A stretch of DNA of 64,000 bases from Fallopia convolvulus. Taxonomy: Eukaryota > Streptophyta > Magnoliopsida > Caryophyllales > Polygonaceae. The notes under the pieces were generated by a model. It saw nothing but the letters and a program-made list of their open reading frames with translations. It searched no databases and was not told the DNA's origin. Both the position numbers and the translations under genes were made by a program. The stretch lies in the NCBI GenBank assembly GCA_964016875.1, contig OZ024729.1, forward strand, positions 22,960,494 to 23,024,493, read 5' to 3'. Shown piece by piece: positions 58,461 to 64,000 of the stretch (the stretch's first letter is position 1; every line of letters begins with the position of its first letter).

Positions 58461-59703
58461 TGGAATGTTGTTTGGACTTTGGAGTTATAGCAGTTCATAC
58501 CATAACCAATACCGTATGTGTTCCCAAAATGACCACCATACATCTGATTGCTTGGATGCAAACTGCTTATATATCCAACAGTAAGACCTACACCAGAATT
58601 CAGGTTTTGTTGCTGCAAGCCAATGCAATCATTTTATAAAGTTTAAAGAGTAATTACAAGTTTATGGAACGGAGTCTTGTAAATACTTTGGGAATGTGCA
58701 TTGGAAGATAGAGAAGAGTGGGAAGGCAGGATTTGAGCTTGTGCATACTGTATTATCTGTGGTTCCTGCCTTGAATTCTGCCAATGTACAATTTGAGCTT
58801 GAGTGTATTGAGTTGCTGGCTGAGTCATCCAAGCAGAATGTTGCTGGGGTGGATGAGGTTGTAATTGTGATAGTTTTGTGATGCAAGTTGCATTACTATC
58901 CATTTGATTTGATCTGGTAAAATTTCATGTCTGAATAAATGAGAAAGGAGCAAAAGATTTGCATTCTATCTGATAAAAACCAATTACTATAGGATTCAAG
59001 ACATCAGTAGTTGAGAGAACAAGTGACCAAATGACCAAAACTCTCATGCTTACAATTCAGCAAGAAATTAAGTTGCAAGTTCGAAATTAAGTTCCCTTTC
59101 ACAGCTTTCTTAGACATGATTGATTAGGTAATGACTTTAACTCCATTCATCTATCTACTAAAACAGTCTTCAGACTTCAAGTACATAGATCAATATTCAA
59201 CTATAGAAGAAGGAATTCCATCTAGTTAAACTCTGCTGGAAAATGATTACCCTGATTCAAGCTAAGAAAATTAGACCTAAGAAGAAACAGAACATACTCA
59301 ATTCTACTATTGGCCCGATTCAATTTTAACTCGAAAATGGCCTGATCAATTTTAACTCGAAAATGATTGCCCTGATTCAAGCTAAAAAATGATTACCCTG
59401 ATTCAATTTTAACTCGAAAGTATCGTCTCAAGAGCTAAACAAAGAACGTAATCAATTCTAAGATTGGCCAATTAAATGACAAAATTAGAGCAATGGAGTG
59501 AATTTCCGATCTCTACCAAGCAAAATTAGACATGTGAAGAAACATACATAATCGATTTCAAACCAATCGATCAAAGCGAGAGTTATGAACACTATCAATT
59601 CCGATACAAAAGTGGAATAAGAGAACTAAAATCTACCTGATAGTCGGCATATTAGGCAAATTCCGACATTTTGATAACAATATCCAGAAGGGAGACCTTC
59701 CAT
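58451..59703 (-). CDS. Possible second MULE gene or captured host fragment, Q-rich, spliced
   Basis: On the minus strand a Gln/Ser-rich open stretch starts at an ATG at 58903 and runs to a donor CTT/GTAATT at 58658/58657. It joins in phase to an acceptor TTGCAG at 58613 and a 54-codon exon (58612-58451, with the Gly/Tyr-rich block MYGGHFGNTYGIGYG) ending in TAG. That stop lies inside the tRNA-like module. A further possible leader exon (59703-59637, starting MEGLPSGYCYQ and ending TCAG/GTAGAT) is not in phase with the ATG exon by the sites I could see, so it may be non-coding. The role is unknown. The position opposite the transposase recalls mudrB-type second genes or Pack-MULE cargo. Confidence 0.4.
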
Positions 59704-59794
59704 GGATGAAGATTGGGAGGCTTCAGGCTGATGCGAAGGACAGTGAAAGCGTTGGAATATGAGTGAGCTGTGATTTTCACTCAAATTGGCTAAT

Positions 59795-59998
59795 TGAATT
59801 CAATTCTCCTTTTTTTTTTTATTAATTAGTGTTAATATGGCCCACTGAAAAAAAAACTAGAAAGAAATTATATTAATTGCCTATTATTAGATATAATCTT
59901 AATTATTTATTTTCAATAACAATTTATGCCACATGGTCCAATTAAAAGAAAGGGTGTAGGAGAAGGGACTAGTAAAAGGGTGTAGAGGATCCTCATTG
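59795..59998 (-). repeat. Right TIR of MULE
   Basis: Inverse of 54170-54375, followed by the target duplication at 59999-60007. Confidence 0.93.
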
Positions 59999-60007
59999 GT
60001 TAACGAT

Positions 60008-60798
60008 CGGGTGGTGACTTGTTAACAAATACTCCGTAATATTAATATTGAAAGGTGGTTTAAAGAAATATTAATTTTTAAGGGTGGTTTAGTGCATAAA
60101 CCATGTTATGGGTGGTTTTGTGAAATTCAGCCAAAAAAATAGGCATGATTAAACAAAATAAAAATTCGTTTCCTATCTCCCGCTCCTCACTCGTTGTTGA
60201 GCACACTACCTACTCCCCAAATTTGCAGATCGGCGACGGGGGACCTTGCAGTTAAGGTATGCACTCTCCCTGGCTTCTTCTTTTTCAAAACAAATCTAAC
60301 AAACTCAGTCCGTCCCAATCATTCACTCCTTACCCTCCTCCAACCCTAAATTCCCAAATCAACCTCAAACCCCGAAAATAATCCCCAAAATTCGCAGCCC
60401 AGAGCAACTAGAAGCAATCTTAAAGCGGTTAGTTCCAGACTCCAACAGCAGCCTAACCCAGCTCATGGTAGCCTTCTGCTCCGGTCAATTCTGGTCAAAC
60501 CCACCCTGCTCACGTCCTACTGGCGACGCCGTGGTGGTTGGGGGCGCCGGAGAAGAATGGTGACCTACTGAAGAAGCATTGTTCGCCGACTTGGCTATGT
60601 GTGTCGTGTGACGTGTCTCCTAATTGTGGCGCTAAATCCGTGGAGAAGGGCGGGAAACTAATTCCTCTTTTGAAATTCGATTATGTCGGAATACATTCTT
60701 GATTCATCTCCCATGACCGTTCAATTTTCTAGTGTGATAAAATTAGTTTGGTTCATCCTCTTCTCATAAACCCTACTTTTTGTTTTAAGCCTTTCACC
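60008..60798 (+). promoter_or_regulatory. Upstream region and leader of the NNF1-like gene
   Basis: Gene-free stretch between the MULE and the next start codon. 60180-60560 is GC-richer with CTCCC/ACCC runs and is probably the promoter and 5' leader. 'GCAGTTAAG/GTATGC' near 60248-60260 could be a leader-intron donor. No firm TATA box. Confidence 0.4.
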
Positions 60799-63565
60799 AT
60801 GGACGACACGAGTCAAGCTCCTCGTCCCCGTCCTGTAGATCCTGTTACCGGATCAGCGCACTCAAAAATGAAGAAATCCTTCAAGGTCGGTGTGCGTTCT
60901 CTGCTCACCGCCTGCCCTAGAGAGGTAAAATTAGCTCTTTCGTCTTTCTCCGTTTTAGCTCAGTTCATGTTTATTATTCCCCGTCAAATTGTTCATGTGT
61001 ACTTTTGAGTTGCTTTGGAGGTTAGAATAATCTCAATCTCCTTTGAATCTCTCCAGTTTCATAGTATCGTTGTTGTTATGAAATTGAACAATTGTTTTTC
61101 GTTTCATCCGTTTCTATCTTTAAAACATTCCACTAAATCTATTTGTATGCTGCTTCTGACATTGTTTCTCTCCTGCTGAATCCTCAAGGAATTCTTCAAG
61201 GCCTTTCCAGGATTTACCGTTGCTGAGCAGGAACGTCTTTATGGTTTATTCATCCAGGTTTTGTTGCTAGTCTATCCTGATTGAAACATGTTTGCACCAG
61301 TTCTCGTCTGTCCCTTCCATTTCACTAGTATATTTCAAACTTTCAGCTGGTCTAGTTAGTAACCTGTTTTTAACAAAATTCAAGTTGTACCAAAGCAACA
61401 CATAGTTATGAAAAAAAATATTCTAACACTAGTCTATTGAAATCTATGTATAAAAGGTATTGTTTTTTTCAATTTTCTTTGCTGATTATGTATCAAATGT
61501 AACCCAAAGTAGATCAAACAGAGCAAGTTATATAGAAACTAGATATGATCTACCAATTTAGTGTTGTTAATCTGGAATGCAACAGCATATGGCCTGCCTT
61601 GTTTCACTTTTCAAGAAAAATAAATCTCTACCCAATATTACATTTTAAACCTCTTGAAATTACTTTTTGCGATTTTCAAGGCAAACAAAACACCTTTTCA
61701 TCCAAAATGTAAATTTGGACATAAAGTGAAACAAGCCCGGTAGTTGTTAAAATCTGCAACACTTTGATGCCTACAGACTAAATCATCAAGCTGAACTGAT
61801 ACAGGTTGTAATAAATAGATTCTGCACTCTGTTATACTTATAAGTATTTACAATAGGGTGGCTGTTGAAAGATATTCTATTGCTTGAGCTCAGATGCTTG
61901 CTTTATTGTCTCTTTCCTGTCTTCTAATAATAGTGAAACTTGAGACTAAGAAGTGTTTGGACTGATATGGCTGGCAGTTTGAGTTTTTGGATATAGAATA
62001 CGACTGCAAATTTATTGGATGGAAATCTATCTTCAGAATCCTATAGTGATTGTTAAATATATTGTTTCAAACTTGTAAGTGTAAGCAACTTGCAAAATTT
62101 TAACTTGATAGGTGTGAAGTTGAATATTCATTTGATAAAGTTAGCACACAAATGCAAAACAACATAAAAACTTCATGTACAGAGTCTGGGACTGGAAATT
62201 ATTGTCAGGGAAAATATCCATTTCTTACTCTGCAGCCTAGATTTCAACAGAATATTGTATACATGACAAGTGACAATCTTAGCCACAGTACAGGACTAAC
62301 CTTAGTCGGGTTAAACAAGTTAGATGAAACCACCATTCTTCAATTGCCACCTGTCTTTGTTCCTGCTGGCCATCTATACTATGTCTGTGCCTTCCTGTCC
62401 ATAAGGCTGGAGTGTGAAAATTGTCCTGAATTTTCATAGTTTATTCATTATGGCCTTTTTCTTTTGTATGCTTTTGCTGCTGAATCAAGGATATATTGAG
62501 AAGTACTCTTGTGGACTTGGTTGGGGGTCACTACCAGAAAATCCTTAATTATAGGTCTCCTCATCAGCATCAATAGCAGTCTTTGAATAATGAGAATAGA
62601 GTTTGATGTTTTCTTGACATTTTCAATGGGGCCCTATTGGTCCAATTCATGCATCCTGAATGGTCCTTAGTAGCCAATTTACCAGTCCATCTGGGGCATT
62701 ATATACATGAGCTCTCTTGGATAAGACATGTGTAGGGCGCATTTGTTTCGTGGAGAATACAACCTTCACGCTAAGAGCTTACTAGAGGCTTAAACTGGCA
62801 AACATGGAATCTCTTGTTCAGAACTACAAAATGACAGCCTTCCACAGTTCAGTGTTATTCGTAGTATGATTAGCTGTAGTTATTTGAAGTTTGAACGTAT
62901 CATTCTTCAATTGCCTCCTACCCCTAGTTCCTTCTGGAATTCAATTCGTTGCATCATCATATACCTGCTTCACCATTGCTGTCCCTGCTGAACCCAATGT
63001 CTAATGGTATTTTATTCTTGTATTTCTCAAGTCCTGCAAGTGACCAATGATTTGAGCATTCTCAGGAAATCAACCATAATTTTATTATCTCTTATAGTAC
63101 AAACTGTTTGATTGACACAGAATCAAGTGGCTCTCATCTTGCTTAGTGCTCTTGAGAGATTTTATTCTCTTTTAGGAGTCTTGCTGGGCTTTGGAGTGTA
63201 GGTTTTTGCTTGGCAGTTGTATTTTATTTTGGTTTTTGCTGGTGTTTGTGGACTTTTGGTTGTATTTCTCCTCCTTTTCTCAATAAATTTACCACTTGTA
63301 GAACTGTTTGATTGACTCTTCTACTGACAAGTCCGCCCTTTTACTGTTCAATTGGTGCAGGTCATCACATCTTTACATGAAGATATAGAGGTACCCTCGT
63401 TCTATTATTCTCATTTGGAGTTCTGAATTGTAAAATTATTGAAGTGCTATTGTGAGAAATTAGCGATTAACAATTGACACATGTAGCAAAATTATATTTG
63501 TGTTGTTGACATAACTTTTCTTTACTTTTCAGGATGAATTTGAGTCTGTATGCCTTGATACAAAG
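60799..63565 (+). CDS. Kinetochore protein NNF1/PMF1-like, 5' part (exons 1-4)
   Basis: Four exons, all in phase 0 with GT/AG borders: 60799-60924, 61189-61257, 63361-63390 and 63533-63565. Together they give 86 residues and the gene runs on past the window. The ATG at 60799 (ACCATGG context) is chosen. The protein has a short Pro/Arg-rich start and a helix SFKVGVRSLLTACPRE. It continues EFFKAFPGFTVAEQERLYGL, then FIQVITSLHEDIEDEF. A conserved aromatic FP-F-turn followed by a long amphipathic helix with EDEFE is the pattern of the Nnf1/PMF1 subunit of the MIS12 kinetochore complex, which links centromeric chromatin to microtubule-binding proteins. The family call rests on this pattern only. 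Intron 2 is 2.1 kb and holds a MITE. Confidence 0.55.
61596..61738. mobile_element. Small MITE in intron 2 of the NNF1-like gene
   Basis: Ends GCCTTGTTTCACTTT and AAAGTGAAACAAGCCC are inverse of each other, with an AT-rich 110-base core. It is related to 28060-28213. The target duplication is unclear. Confidence 0.6.
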
Positions 63566-64000
63566 GTAATACTACTTATTGTCTATACAATTGCATTAAC
63601 CAGAAGTGACTAGTACTGGTGCCAAATACTGAATCATTTGCATAAACTACTTAATCTTCCTACCTCTTCTTGAACTGATGTGCATATATTCTCAATATAT
63701 ATATGGATGGTATCAGTCAAAGTAAATGATGACAATAGGTCCCTCCTAATAAATTATTTGTTGCAAACTAGAATTAATTGATAAATTCTTGATTCAGCAA
63801 GGTGATACTACCACAGAGTCACTCTTTGACATCACTTTTTTTTTTTTTTAATAAAGATCCTTCTGAAGTTGTACGGTTCTCAATCTCTTGTCACTGAGCT
63901 CAGAGGCGTGGAGTTTAGAGGATTTATTGACTGCAGTTGCTGCTGATTTGGGTTGGAGGAAACTTAGAAAGAATAAAAAATAAAATGTAGATTTCATAAG
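63566..64000 (+). other. Intron 4 of the NNF1-like gene, incomplete
   Basis: No exon continuing the frame could be recognised before the window end. A T-run at 63838-63850 followed by AATAAAG is probably intronic. The rest of the gene lies outside. Confidence 0.45.

Larger units (their letters stand above)
54170..59998 (+). mobile_element. Complete MULE transposon with FAR1-type transposase, 5.8 kb
   Basis: Flanked by the perfect 9-bp target duplication GTTAACGAT (54161-54169 and 59999-60007). Terminal inverted repeats of about 200 bp begin CAATGAGGATCCTCTACACC at both ends and differ at only a few positions and small indels. Inside are an open 769-aa transposase frame on the plus strand, a second coding-like spliced frame on the minus strand, and one tRNA-like module. 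Long near-identical TIRs, an intact target duplication and an open transposase indicate a young and possibly autonomous copy. Confidence 0.95.

Noticed and set aside
54170..59998. LTR retrotransposon
   Set aside because: The 200-bp terminal repeats are inverted, not direct, and the target duplication is 9 bp.

Overview
This is a piece of a flowering-plant nuclear genome, most likely a eudicot. It has spliced nuclear genes (a ribosomal protein with GT/AG introns, a QALGGH-type C2H2 zinc-finger gene, a probable kinetochore gene), plant LTR-retrotransposon clades (chromovirus, Athila-like, copia), a MULE with a FAR1-type transposase, hAT-type MITEs, and an endogenous plant pararetrovirus-like insertion on the minus strand. 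The species cannot be fixed from the sequence. About 85 percent of the window is mobile DNA, much of it nested.

Layout. 1-2090: degenerate sequence dotted with GC palindromes. 2630-3323: probable reverse-oriented solo copia-type LTR. 3377-22125: two chromovirus copies in head-to-tail tandem sharing the LTR at 4694-7898. The left copy keeps only the end of pol and carries a hAT MITE. The right copy has an extra acidic ORF before gag, a broken gag, a nested fragment of a second chromovirus (10850-14367), a broken pol, and a 3' LTR split by a 2.7-kb MULE-type element. 22126-27800: decayed caulimovirid-like copy, minus strand. 28750-30083: RPS19, four exons, minus strand, with a compact telo-box/site II promoter. 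30262-33397: second MULE-type element, cut by an LTR. 33398-39490: minus-strand relative of the chromovirus, of which the LTR and traces of the internal region remain. 39499-40195: hAT MITE with a perfect 8-bp target duplication. 40204-47411: Athila-like element with gag/pol remnants and 3' LTR. 47412-47719: partial second copy of the first MITE. 50285-51604: four-finger C2H2 repressor gene, single exon. 52689-54160: copia fragment and LTR-like sequence. 54170-59998: complete MULE with about 200-bp TIRs, a perfect 9-bp target duplication and an open 769-aa transposase. 60799 to the window end: 5' part of a gene resembling the NNF1/PMF1 kinetochore subunit.

The three single-copy host genes are separated by tens of kilobases of transposons, and no operon-like logic links them. 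The least ordinary signals are: (i) families of 12-16-bp palindromes scattered through coding and non-coding parts of the Athila-like element, with a GC-rich counterpart at the window start; (ii) 71-nt tRNA-like modules inside three different MULE-type elements; (iii) an apparently intact FAR1-type MULE with a second, spliced minus-strand reading frame that ends inside such a module; and (iv) a pre-gag ORF in the chromovirus.
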